Positions 8,462-17,835 of a DNA stretch of 64,000 nucleotides are shown one piece after another. The stretch spans positions 1 through 64,000 of the forward strand of contig KK211089.1 of NCBI GenBank assembly GCA_000620205.1. Direction: 5' to 3'. Position numbers and translations under genes: made by a program. Each line of letters begins with the position of its first letter. The stretch's first letter is position 1. The notes beneath the pieces were generated by a model. That model made no database searches and was not told where the DNA came from. It saw only the letters and a program-made list of their open reading frames with translations. The DNA comes from Geodermatophilaceae bacterium URHA0031 (GTDB lineage Bacteria > Actinomycetota > Actinomycetes > Mycobacteriales > Geodermatophilaceae).

Positions 8462-11110
8462 GTGGAGCACAGGCGCCGGCGGGTTTCCGCGGAGTGGCTG
8501 CTCGCCGTCCCGGTCCTCACCGGGGCCGCGGGCGGTGTGGCGCCGACGGTCGCGGACGTGCTCCTGCTGACCACCGCGCTGGTCACCGTCGCGCTGCTGT
8601 GGACCCGCGGCACCGCGCTGGACCCGGGCGCCCCGCGTCGGGGGGTGGTCCGCGGCTGGCGGCTGCTCGCCGTCGCCGTGGTCGTCGGGCTGGCCTGCGC
8701 CGGTGCCGTCGCCCTGGTCGACCGGCAGTCGACGCGCAACCCGTCGGACACCGTCGCCCAGCTGGTCTCGCTGCCGTCGGTCCTGCTCGCGCTGGTCGCC
8801 CTGCTCACCCTCTTCACCCGCCGCCAGCTCCGCGCCGGCGGCGCCCGGCTGCTGACCGAGACGGCGCTGTTCTTCAGCGCCTCGATCGTGCTCGCCCAGG
8901 TCCTGGTCGTGGGTCCCGCCCTGGCCGTCCAGCCGCTGAGCACGCCGGCGCGCGTCGTCCTCGAGCTGATCTGCCTGCTGACCGCCGGCGTGCTGTCCGC
9001 CGTCCTGGTGCTCATCGCGGTCTCCTCCGGCGCCCGCCGGGTCAGCGGTGCCCTGCTGCTGCTGGCCGCCACCGCGTGGGCCGGCGCCCGCGCACTGGCC
9101 GTCGCCGGGGACGACCACCACCTGCCCGTGCTGCCGGGCTGGATCGTCGCTGCCCAGCTGACCGGCCTGGTGCTGCTCTGCCTGGCCGCGCTGCGCGACC
9201 CGGGCGCCGACGCCGTCGCCCCGCCCACCCGCACCACCGCCCGGCTCAGCCTGGCCGGGCAGCTGCTGCCGCACCTGGTCATGGTCGTGGCGGTCCTCGT
9301 CTACCTCAGCGTCCCGCTCGCCGGGAGCCGGCCCACCCCGGCTGCCGGGGCAGCGCTGCTGTCCTGCCTGGTGCTCACCGCCCTCCACCGCGCCGTCGCC
9401 GCACGCGACGAGTCGCGGGTGGGCAGCAGGCTGCGCCGCAGCGAGGCGTACTTCCGGTCGCTGGTGCGTTCCAGCAGCGACGCGGTGCTCATCCTCGACG
9501 GCGACCTGCGGGTCAGCTGGGCCGCGGCGGCGCTGCTGCCGCCGGCGGGCGCATCGGCGCTCTCCGGCCGTCCGCTCGCCGAGGTCGTCCACCCCGACGA
9601 CGCCCAGGCGGTGCGCTGCTGGCTCGCCGGGGACGCCCCGAGCGGGTTGCGCAGCTTCCGGCTGCAGGAAGCCTCCGGAGCCTGGCGGGTGTTCGAGGCC
9701 GGGGTCAGCGACCTGCGGGCCGACGACGACGTGCAGGGCCTCGTCCTGCAGTGCCGCGACGTCACCGCCCGGCTCGACCGCGAGCTCCAGCTGAGCTCGC
9801 TGGCCTACACCGACCCGCTCACCGGCCTGCCCAACCGGGCCGCGCAGCAGGGCGCACTCGAGGAGCTGCTCGCCGGGCTGGCCGACCCCACCGCCGAGGA
9901 CGTCGCACTGCTGCTCGTGGAGGTGCACGGGCTGGCCGCCGCCGGGGACCACGCCGGCCGGGACGTCGTCGACGTGGCGCTGGTCGAGGTCGCCCGCCGG
10001 CTGCGCGCCACCGTGCGGGCCGAGGACCAGGTGGCCCGGATCGGCGCCGAGCTGTTCAGCGTGCTGGCGCACGGCACCGGCGACGAGCCGGACCGGGTGG
10101 CCTCCCGCTGCCTGTCGGTCATCGACGCCCCCGTGACCACCGACGCCGGCATCGTCGACCTCACCGCGGTCGTGGGGCTGGCCCCGCTCACCCCCGGGCT
10201 CCCCGCCGGCGCCGCCCAGGACCGCGCGGAGCTCGCGGTCCGCGACGCGCGGGCCGCCGGTTCCGGCTCGGTGCGCCGGTACCGGGCCGAGTTGACCGAG
10301 GCCCGGGACCGCCGGGAGCAGCTCCGGCTGGACCTGGTCGGCGCCCGCGACCGCGGCGAGCTGGGGCTGGTCTGGCAGCCGATCGTCGCCCTCGCCGACC
10401 ACCGGGTCACCGGCGTCGAGGCCCTGCTGCGCTGGCAGCACCCGCTGCACGGCGACGTCCCGCCGGAGGAGTTCCTGCCGCTGGCAGAGCGGGCCGGCCT
10501 GCTCGTGGACCTGCAGCGCTGGGCGCTGCACTGCGCGACCACGGCGGCGGCGACGCTGCCCGCCCACGGGGTCGAGCTCCGGCTGGGGGTCAACGTCTCC
10601 GCCGAGCACCTGGCCGCCGGCACGCTGGTGGGTGACGTCGCCTCCGCGCTGCAGCAGAGCGGCCTGTCACCCGAGCGGCTGATCATCGAGATCGCCGAGT
10701 CCGCGCTCGCCGGCCGGGACGCCACCGACGACGTCACGGCGCTGCGGCTGATGGGCGTGCGGCTGGCCCTCGACGACTTCGGCAGCGGCAACTCCTCGCT
10801 GCGCGGCCTGGGGCGGCTGCCGGTCGACATCATCAAGCTCGACCGGGCGCTGCTGTCCCGGGTGGACCGGGACCCCTACACCCGGGCGATCTGCGAGGCG
10901 GTCCTCTCGCTGGGAGCTGCGCTGTCCGTCGCCGTCGTCGCGGAGGGCGTCGAGACCGCCAGCCAGCTCGGTGTCCTGGAGTCGCTCGGGTGCGGCTACG
11001 CCCAGGGCTTCCTGCTCGCCCGGCCGATGAGCCTGTCGGCGCTGGAGGAGCTGCTGGAAGCCCACGACGGGCTGCTGTGGCCGGGCATCGTCGGGCGGGT
11101 GGGCAGGTGA
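8462..11110 (+). CDS. membrane PAS-GGDEF(degenerate)-EAL cyclic-di-GMP phosphodiesterase
   Basis: An 882-aa signalling protein. Residues 10-315 hold about eight or nine hydrophobic helices, a putative sensor. A PAS-like region spans about 318-430 (YFRSLVRSSSDAVLILDG), then a GGDEF-fold domain about 440-600 and an EAL domain about 615-870. The GGDEF motif is replaced by GAELF near residue 527, so cyclase activity is unlikely and the domain may be regulatory. The EAL domain looks complete: EALLRW (~652), NVSAEHL, IEIAES, LDDFGSG (~770), IIKLDRALL and AEGVETA, predicting hydrolysis of cyclic-di-GMP. Its stop overlaps the GTG of the next gene, a paralogue with an intact GGDEF motif. The start (GTG 8462) has a weak upstream site and could shift slightly. 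Confidence 0.88.
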   Translation: MEHRRRRVSAEWLLAVPVLTGAAGGVAPTVADVLLLTTALVTVALLWTRGTALDPGAPRRGVVRGWRLLAVAVVVGLACAGAVALVDRQSTRNPSDTVAQLVSLPSVLLALVALLTLFTRRQLRAGGARLLTETALFFSASIVLAQVLVVGPALAVQPLSTPARVVLELICLLTAGVLSAVLVLIAVSSGARRVSGALLLLAATAWAGARALAVAGDDHHLPVLPGWIVAAQLTGLVLLCLAALRDPGADAVAPPTRTTARLSLAGQLLPHLVMVVAVLVYLSVPLAGSRPTPAAGAALLSCLVLTALHRAVAARDESRVGSRLRRSEAYFRSLVRSSSDAVLILDGDLRVSWAAAALLPPAGASALSGRPLAEVVHPDDAQAVRCWLAGDAPSGLRSFRLQEASGAWRVFEAGVSDLRADDDVQGLVLQCRDVTARLDRELQLSSLAYTDPLTGLPNRAAQQGALEELLAGLADPTAEDVALLLVEVHGLAAAGDHAGRDVVDVALVEVARRLRATVRAEDQVARIGAELFSVLAHGTGDEPDRVASRCLSVIDAPVTTDAGIVDLTAVVGLAPLTPGLPAGAAQDRAELAVRDARAAGSGSVRRYRAELTEARDRREQLRLDLVGARDRGELGLVWQPIVALADHRVTGVEALLRWQHPLHGDVPPEEFLPLAERAGLLVDLQRWALHCATTAAATLPAHGVELRLGVNVSAEHLAAGTLVGDVASALQQSGLSPERLIIEIAESALAGRDATDDVTALRLMGVRLALDDFGSGNSSLRGLGRLPVDIIKLDRALLSRVDRDPYTRAICEAVLSLGAALSVAVVAEGVETASQLGVLESLGCGYAQGFLLARPMSLSALEELLEAHDGLLWPGIVGRVGR

Positions 11111-13881
11111 CCGCCCTCCGGTCGACCGGCGCCCGCCGCCGGGGGCTCCCGCACCCCCCGGCCCTGGCCGCAGTGGCGGGCCGGTCGCGGACCGCCGTCC
11201 TGGCCCCGCTCGCCGTCCTCGCCCTGCTCCTGGTCGCCGGGCCGTTCCTGTGGCCCGGTGCCTGCGGGACCACCGGTCCCGCGGTGCTGGCCGGCGGCTC
11301 GCTGCTCACGGCCGGGCTCCTGCTCGGGCGGGGCCGGTGGGCGGGTGCGGGCACCCGTCCGCGCCGTGCTCTCGCGCTCCTCGCGGGGCTGCTCGCCGCC
11401 GGGCAGGCGACCGCCGCCGTCCTCGGGGTCGGGGTGAACCCGGCCGCCAGCGGCCTGCAGGACGTCCCGCTCGTGCTGGCCGTCCCGCTGGCCCTGGTGG
11501 CCTGCTCCGGCCTGGTCCGGGCGGCCGCCGGGCAGGTCACCTCCCGCGTCCTGCTGGACGCCGGGGTCGCGCTGGTCGCGCTCGCCGCCCTGCTCGAGGT
11601 GGTGCTGCGCGGTGCTACCGCCGGGGGCGGCGGGGCGTTCGACCAGCTGCTCTCGCTGGGCTACCCGGCCGTGGGCGTGCTGCTGTGCGCGGTCGGGCTG
11701 GTCACCGTCGCCGGGGTCGACGAGCCCCGGCGGGCCGCGGCCGGCTGGCTGCTGGCCGCCTTCGCCTGCCTCGCGGTGGTCTGCACCGCTGCCGCGGTCG
11801 CCGTCGCCCGGCCCTCCGCCGGACTGGACCTGGTGACCGGCACCGCCTGGCTCGGCATGCTCGCGGCCGGCACCCTGTCCGTCGCCGCGGACCCGGGCCC
11901 GACCCGGCGCACGAGCCCGGACGCGGCCACGGTGCCGCTGCTGGGCGTCGCGATCAGCTACTGCGCGGCCTTCGGCGTCGTCCTGCTGCTGCTGGTGGGC
12001 CGGGTGCTCGGCCGCGGCATCCTGCCGGTGGAGGCGGGGGCCGCCTGCCTGCTGCTGGTGCTCACGTTCGTCCGGACGCTGGCCTGGGCCGCCGACGGCG
12101 CCCGGCTGACCCGCCAGGTGCTGCGCACCGAGGCGTACTTCCGCACCCTGGTGCACAGCGCCGCCGACATCACCATCGTGCTCGACTCGCAGGGCTGCAT
12201 CACCTGGGACTCGGGCGCCGGCTCGCACCCGCACGGCTGGAGCGCCCGTGACCTCGAGGGCCGTCCCCTCGCCGACTTCGTCCACGACGAGGACCGCGCC
12301 GAGCTGACGGCCGCGCTCGCCGCCGGCACCGACCCCGACCAGGGACGCGGGCGGGTCTTCCGGCTGCGCTCGCGGGACGGCCGGTGGCCGGCGTACGAGA
12401 CCGTGCGTGTCGTGCCGTCCGGGCCGTTGCCCGCCCTGGCGCAGGGGGCGGAGGGCGGCGGTGGCGGCGGCCTGGTGCTGCACCTGCGGGACGTCGACGA
12501 CCGGCGGCAGGACCAGCTCGAGCTCGAGCGGATGGCCTACACCGACTACCTCACCGGGTTGCCCAACCGGGCCCGGCTGATGGCGGCGCTGGACAGCGCC
12601 CGGGCCCGGACCACCGAGGGCGACAGCGCCTGCCTGCTGCTGCTGGACCTCGACGGCTTCAAGGCCGTCAACGACATCGCCGGGCACGACGCCGGGGACC
12701 TGCTCCTCGGCGAGGTCGCCGACCGGCTGCGGGCCACCGTGCGCGACCGGGACCTGGTGGGCCGCCTCGGCGGCGACGAGTTCGCCGTCGTGGTGCGCGC
12801 CGGGCTCGCGGAGTCCACCGCGCTCGCCGAGCGGATCCTCGTCGAGCTGACCGGCGTGCACCGCGCGGTGCCGACCCCGGGCACCGACCCGGACCTGGTC
12901 TTCGACGTCTCCTGCAGCATCGGCGTCACCGAGCTGCACCCGGCCGACGACGTCCCGGTCACCTTCCGGAACGCCGACCTGGCGCTGCGCGCGGCGAAGG
13001 CGGCCGGCAAGGGCTGCGTCCGCCGGCACGGGGAGACGGCGGACGCCGCCACCGTCCGGCGCACCCGGCTGGCCCACGACCTGCCCGACGCGCTCTCCCG
13101 CGGCGAGCTCCGGCTGGTCTACCAACCGGTGGTCGGGGTGGCCGAGCGCCGCGTGCTCGGGCTCGAGGCGCTGGTCCGCTGGGACCACCCGACCCTGGGC
13201 GAGGTCCGGCCGGACGAGTTCATCCCGCTGGCCGAGGACGACGGCCTGATCGTGCCGCTGCAGCGCTGGGTCCTGGAGCGGGCCACCGCGGAGCTCGCCG
13301 TGCTGCTGGCGCAGGGCCGCGACCTGCAGCTGGGCGTGAACATCAGCGCCCGGCACCTGCAGTCGGGCAGCCTGGTGCCCGACGTCTCCGCCGCGCTGGG
13401 CCGCGCCGGGGTGCCGGCGCACCGGCTGATGCTCGAGGTGACCGAGTCGCTGTTCATCAGCGAGCCCGACCGCGGCGGTGAGGACCTGCAGACGCTGCAC
13501 GACCTGGGCTGCGTCATCTCGCTGGACGACTTCGGCCGCGGGTACTCGACGTTCGCCTACCTGACCCGGCTGCCGGTCGACGTGCTCAAGATGGACCGGG
13601 AGTTCCTGGCCGGCATCGAGGACGACGAGCGCAGCGCCGCCCTGGTGCTCAGCGTGATCGAGCTGGGCCGGCGGCTGTCGATCGACGTGGTCGCCGAGGG
13701 CGTCGAGACGCCGGGGCAGCTGGCGGCCCTGCGCGAGCTGGGCTGCCGGTACCTCCAGGGCTTCCTGCTCGGCCGGCCCACCGCACCCGCGGACCTGCCC
13801 GCCGTCATCGACGCGTTCGACGCCGGCCTGCTGGACGCGGCAGGGGTGGGGCTCACCGCCGCTGTCCCAGCTGGTGAGTGA
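11107..13881 (+). CDS. membrane PAS-GGDEF-EAL bifunctional cyclic-di-GMP enzyme
   Basis: A 924-aa paralogue of the preceding gene, coupled to it by a GTGA overlap. About nine hydrophobic helices (residues 20-330) precede a PAS-like region (YFRTLVHSAADITIVLDSQG, ~340). The GGDEF domain is intact (RLGGDEFAVV near 556), and the EAL domain has all core motifs: EALVRW (~687), NISARHL, LEVTES, LDDFGRG (~806), VLKMDREFL and AEGVETPGQL. Both synthesis and breakdown of cyclic-di-GMP are possible. Only partial similarity in the helical regions suggests the pair arose by tandem duplication and then diverged as sensors. Immediately downstream is the ilvB attenuator. Confidence 0.9.
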   Translation: MTALRSTGARRRGLPHPPALAAVAGRSRTAVLAPLAVLALLLVAGPFLWPGACGTTGPAVLAGGSLLTAGLLLGRGRWAGAGTRPRRALALLAGLLAAGQATAAVLGVGVNPAASGLQDVPLVLAVPLALVACSGLVRAAAGQVTSRVLLDAGVALVALAALLEVVLRGATAGGGGAFDQLLSLGYPAVGVLLCAVGLVTVAGVDEPRRAAAGWLLAAFACLAVVCTAAAVAVARPSAGLDLVTGTAWLGMLAAGTLSVAADPGPTRRTSPDAATVPLLGVAISYCAAFGVVLLLLVGRVLGRGILPVEAGAACLLLVLTFVRTLAWAADGARLTRQVLRTEAYFRTLVHSAADITIVLDSQGCITWDSGAGSHPHGWSARDLEGRPLADFVHDEDRAELTAALAAGTDPDQGRGRVFRLRSRDGRWPAYETVRVVPSGPLPALAQGAEGGGGGGLVLHLRDVDDRRQDQLELERMAYTDYLTGLPNRARLMAALDSARARTTEGDSACLLLLDLDGFKAVNDIAGHDAGDLLLGEVADRLRATVRDRDLVGRLGGDEFAVVVRAGLAESTALAERILVELTGVHRAVPTPGTDPDLVFDVSCSIGVTELHPADDVPVTFRNADLALRAAKAAGKGCVRRHGETADAATVRRTRLAHDLPDALSRGELRLVYQPVVGVAERRVLGLEALVRWDHPTLGEVRPDEFIPLAEDDGLIVPLQRWVLERATAELAVLLAQGRDLQLGVNISARHLQSGSLVPDVSAALGRAGVPAHRLMLEVTESLFISEPDRGGEDLQTLHDLGCVISLDDFGRGYSTFAYLTRLPVDVLKMDREFLAGIEDDERSAALVLSVIELGRRLSIDVVAEGVETPGQLAALRELGCRYLQGFLLGRPTAPADLPAVIDAFDAGLLDAAGVGLTAAVPAGE

Positions 13882-13885
13882 GGCC

Positions 13886-13902
13886 GTCCCAGAGAATGGG
13901 AC
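13886..13902. promoter_or_regulatory. inverted repeat upstream of the ilvB leader
   Basis: GTCCCA-gagaa-TGGGAC, a perfect 6-bp inverted repeat starting 4 nt after the stop of the upstream gene. A TTGACG -35-like hexamer follows at 13910-13915. It could be a weak terminator for the cyclic-di-GMP gene or an operator for the ilvB promoter; the sequence does not decide. Confidence 0.3.
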
Positions 13903-13939
13903 GCCACGGTTGACGGCGGACGGACGGGGAGCGCAGAGT

Positions 13940-13981
13940 GTGCGTGTGCCCCGCACTCGCCTGCTCGTAGCGATCCGCTAG
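13940..13981 (+). CDS. ilvB leader peptide (branched-chain codons)
   Basis: A 13-codon open frame, GTG to TAG, reading MRVPRTRLLVAIR. It holds Leu-Leu-Val-Ala-Ile in a row, so all three branched-chain amino acids regulated by the downstream operon are read just before the stop. GGGGAG at 13926-13931 is a good ribosome-binding site 8 nt upstream. A second in-frame GTG (13946) could also start it. Immediately downstream are a strong hairpin and a T-tailed terminator, the layout of a ribosome-mediated attenuator. Attenuation of ilvB has been proposed in other actinobacteria. Confidence 0.75.
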   Translation: MRVPRTRLLVAIR

Positions 13982-14041
13982 CGCGCCGGTCCTCCCGACC
14001 GACGCGCCACCCCTCCGTGCCATCGGCACGAGGGGTTTTTT
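13981..14041 (+). promoter_or_regulatory. ilvB transcription attenuator (pause hairpin plus terminator)
   Basis: Hairpin 1 starts on the G of the leader stop: GCGCG-c-CGGTC (13981-13991), loop CTCCC, GACCG-a-CGCGC (13997-14007). Hairpin 2 follows 1 nt later: ACCCCTCCGTGCC (14009-14021), loop ATC, GGCACGAGGGGT (14025-14036), with a bulged C, running into six T (14036-14041). That is a canonical intrinsic terminator about 90 nt before the ilvB ATG. T-runs are very rare in this genome window, which makes the site stand out. I could not identify the competing antiterminator pairing by eye. Confidence 0.75.
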
Positions 14042-14131
14042 GTTGGCCGGGCACCGTCCGGCCGACGCTCTCCGGACCAGCGACAGTCGTCCGCCGCAGC
14101 ACCCCACCCCGCGCCCAGGGAGATCGTCGAG

Positions 14132-16078
14132 ATGAGCACCACCGCCTCCGCCGGCCGCACCCCGGCGGCCCCCGGCCAGCCGGCCGGTCCGGCTCCGGGC
14201 GCCGGCCCTGCGCCGGCCACGCCCACCGCCCCCAGCGAGGCCGCCGCCGCCGCGACCCTCGGCGTCGAGACCGTCGCCCGGACGATGGCCGAGGCCGCCC
14301 CCGAGCCGGCCACCGGCATCACCGGTGCGCAGAGCCTCGTCCGCTCCCTGGAGGCGGTCGGGGTCGAGGTCGCCTTCGGCATCCCGGGCGGGGCGATCCT
14401 CCCGCTCTACGACCCGCTGTTCGACTCCCGCATCCGGCACGTGCTGGTCCGCCACGAGCAGGGCGCCGGCCACGCGGCGACCGGGTACGCCCAGGCCACC
14501 GGCCGGGTCGGGGTCTGCATGGCCACGTCCGGCCCCGGTGCGACGAACCTGGTCACCCCGCTGGCCGACGCCTACATGGACTCGGTGCCGATCGTGGCCA
14601 TCACCGGCCAGGTGTCCACCGGGTCCATCGGGACCGACGCCTTCCAGGAGGCCGACATCCGCGGCATCACGATGCCGGTCACCAAGCACAGCTTCCTGGT
14701 CACCTCGGCCGACGAGATCCCGCAGCGGATCGCCGAGGCGTTCCACCTGGCCAGCACCGGCCGCCCGGGCCCGGTCCTGGTCGACGTCCCCAAGGACGTG
14801 CTGCAGGCGCGCACCGACTTCAGCTGGCCGCCGCGGATCGACCTGCCCGGCTACAAGCCCACCACCCGTCCGCACGGCAAGCAGGTCCGAGAGGCCGCGG
14901 CGCTGATCGCCGGCGCCCGCCAGCCGGTGCTCTACGTCGGCGGCGGGGTGCTCAAGGCCGGCGCGAGCGCGGAGCTGGCCGAGCTCGCCGAGCTGACCGG
15001 CGCGCCGGTGGTCACCACGCTGATGGCCCGCGGGGTCTTCCCGGACAGCCACCCGCTGAACCTCGGCATGCCCGGGATGCACGGCAACGTCACCGCGGTC
15101 ACCGCGCTGCAGAAGGCCGACCTGCTGGTGGCCCTCGGCACCCGCTTCGACGACCGGGTCACCGGCGAGCTGTCCAGCTTCGCGCCGAACGCCGCCGTCG
15201 TCCACGCCGACATCGACCCGGCCGAGATCGGCAAGAACCGCCGGGCCGACGTCCCGATCGTGGGCGACGCCAAGGCGACGATCGCCGAGCTGGTCAGCGC
15301 GCTGCGCGCCGAGCACCAGGCCGGCCGCACGCCCGAGCTGACCGCCTGGTGGGAGCAGCTGGAGGACTGGCGGGCCCGCTACCCGCTGGGTTACGACTGG
15401 CCCGAGGACGGCGCGCTGTCCCCGCAGTACGTGATCGAGCGGCTGGGTGCGATCGCCGGCCCGGACGCGATCTACGCCTCCGGCGTCGGCCAGCACCAGA
15501 TGTGGGCCGCGCAGTTCATCCGCTACGAGAAGCCGGGCACCTGGCTCAACAGCGGTGGGCTCGGCACGATGGGCTACGCCGTCCCGGCTGCCATGGGTGC
15601 CAAGCACGGCCGGCCGGAGACCACGGTGTGGGCCATCGACGGCGACGGCTGCTTCCAGATGACCAACCAGGAGCTGGCGACCTGCGCCATCGAGGGCATC
15701 CCGATCAAGGTCGCCGTCATCAACAACGGCAACCTCGGCATGGTCCGGCAGTGGCAGACGCTCTTCTACGAGGGCCGCTACTCCAACACCCACCTGAGCA
15801 CCCACGGCGCCGGCGACGGCTCGCCGAAGCAGGTCCGCATCCCCGACTTCGTCACCCTCGCCGAGGCGCTGGGCTGCGTCGGCCTCCGCTGCGAGAGCAG
15901 GGACGACGTCGACGCGGTGATCGAGAAGGCGATGGCGATCACCGACGCCCCGGTGGTCATCGACTTCATCGTCGGCTCCGACGCCCAGGTGTGGCCGATG
16001 GTCGCCGCGGGCGCCAGCAACGACGAGATCCTGGCCGCGCGCGACGTCCGGCCGGTCTTCGGAGAAGGGCAGGTGTAG
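14132..16078 (+). CDS. ilvB: acetolactate synthase large subunit
   Basis: Catalytic subunit of acetohydroxyacid synthase, the first common step of valine, leucine and isoleucine synthesis (thiamine diphosphate, FAD, Mg2+). 648 aa; the first ~65 residues are a disordered Ala/Pro-rich extension, also seen in other actinobacterial IlvB, before [20 protein letters not shown]. Catalytic Glu109 lies in [14 protein letters not shown], and the ThDP motif GDGCFQM begins at residue 504 and runs to [15 protein letters not shown] with GGGAG about 10 nt upstream. It is preceded by the attenuator and followed by ilvN and ilvC. Confidence 0.96.
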   Translation: MSTTASAGRTPAAPGQPAGPAPGAGPAPATPTAPSEAAAAATLGVETVARTMAEAAPEPATGITGAQSLVRSLEAVGVEVAFGIPGGAILPLYDPLFDSRIRHVLVRHEQGAGHAATGYAQATGRVGVCMATSGPGATNLVTPLADAYMDSVPIVAITGQVSTGSIGTDAFQEADIRGITMPVTKHSFLVTSADEIPQRIAEAFHLASTGRPGPVLVDVPKDVLQARTDFSWPPRIDLPGYKPTTRPHGKQVREAAALIAGARQPVLYVGGGVLKAGASAELAELAELTGAPVVTTLMARGVFPDSHPLNLGMPGMHGNVTAVTALQKADLLVALGTRFDDRVTGELSSFAPNAAVVHADIDPAEIGKNRRADVPIVGDAKATIAELVSALRAEHQAGRTPELTAWWEQLEDWRARYPLGYDWPEDGALSPQYVIERLGAIAGPDAIYASGVGQHQMWAAQFIRYEKPGTWLNSGGLGTMGYAVPAAMGAKHGRPETTVWAIDGDGCFQMTNQELATCAIEGIPIKVAVINNGNLGMVRQWQTLFYEGRYSNTHLSTHGAGDGSPKQVRIPDFVTLAEALGCVGLRCESRDDVDAVIEKAMAITDAPVVIDFIVGSDAQVWPMVAAGASNDEILAARDVRPVFGEGQV

Positions 16079-16137
16079 GACCCCCGTGCCCCCCACCACT
16101 CGCGAGCTCGCGGCGGGCCCCTGCACGGGGACCGAAC
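16077..16137 (+). repeat. AAGGACC-type intergenic hairpin, copy B, inside ilvB-ilvN
   Basis: The element begins on the ilvB stop codon (TAG) and fills most of the 84-nt ilvB-ilvN gap. Outer arms CCCCCGTGC and GCACGGGG pair. Its central core matches the copies at 6142 and 36255. Placed inside an operon, it may cause partial termination or RNA processing and so set the ilvB to ilvN ratio. Confidence 0.7.
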
Positions 16138-16162
16138 CGCACATCGGAAGAAGGTCTCACTC

Positions 16163-16693
16163 ATGACGCGCCACACGCTCTCGGTCCTGGTCGAGAACAA
16201 GTCCGGTGTGCTGGCCCGCGTCTCGGCGCTGTTCAGCCGGCGCGGGTTCAACATCGAGTCCCTCGCCGTCGGGCCGACGGAGAACCCGGACCTCTCCCGG
16301 ATGACGATCGTCGCCGACGCGGAGTCCCAGCCGCTGGAGCAGATCACCAAGCAGCTGAACAAGCTGATCGAGGTCATCAAGATCGTCGAGCTGGACGGCG
16401 GCGCCGCCGTCCAGCGCGAGCTGCTGCTGGTCAAGGTCCGCGCACCGCTGGCCGACCGGACCCAGGTGCTGCAGACCGCCGAGCTGTTCCGGGCCCGGGT
16501 GATCGACGTCAACGTCGACACCGTCACCCTCGAGGCGACCGGGACACCGGACAAGCTGCAGGCGCTGGTCGCCGTCCTCGCCCCGCTGGGCATCAAGGAG
16601 ATGGCCCAGTCCGGCACCGTCGCGCTGGGCCGCGGACCTCGGTCGATGAGCGGCGCCGGTACCTTGCGCCCGGTCGACCAGCGCTCCGCCTGA
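16163..16693 (+). CDS. ilvN: acetolactate synthase small (regulatory) subunit
   Basis: Regulatory subunit that stimulates IlvB and gives feedback inhibition by branched-chain amino acids, mainly valine. 176 aa: an N-terminal ACT domain (LSVLVENKSGVLARVSALF, with RRGFNIESLAVGPTE) up to about residue 80, and a C-terminal small-subunit domain (RELLLVKVRAP onward). AGAAGG upstream of the ATG serves as ribosome-binding site. It is separated from ilvB by a structured repeat rather than overlapping it, and followed by a 67-nt gap to ilvC that carries a perfect palindrome. Confidence 0.95.
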   Translation: MTRHTLSVLVENKSGVLARVSALFSRRGFNIESLAVGPTENPDLSRMTIVADAESQPLEQITKQLNKLIEVIKIVELDGGAAVQRELLLVKVRAPLADRTQVLQTAELFRARVIDVNVDTVTLEATGTPDKLQALVAVLAPLGIKEMAQSGTVALGRGPRSMSGAGTLRPVDQRSA

Positions 16694-16715
16694 ACCGTTC
16701 CACCCACCCACCCGC

Positions 16716-17786
<1,071 letters not shown>

Positions 17787-17796
17787 ACGACCACTC

Positions 17797-17832
17797 AGCA
17801 CGGGCCCGCAGCGACAGCTGCGGGCCCGTGCT
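17797..17832. terminator. bidirectional terminator after ilvC
   Basis: Perfect 15-bp stem AGCACGGGCCCGCAG / CTGCGGGCCCGTGCT with a 6-nt loop, 10 nt past the ilvC stop and 4 nt before the end of the convergent membrane-protein gene. It likely ends transcription from both sides. Confidence 0.8.
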
Positions 17833-17835
17833 GCG

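Noticed and set aside
10996..13956. A 986-codon minus-strand open frame opposite the second GGDEF-EAL gene
   Set aside because: Antisense to a gene with complete catalytic motifs; its product is low-complexity Gln/Gly/Arg/Ala with no recognisable fold.
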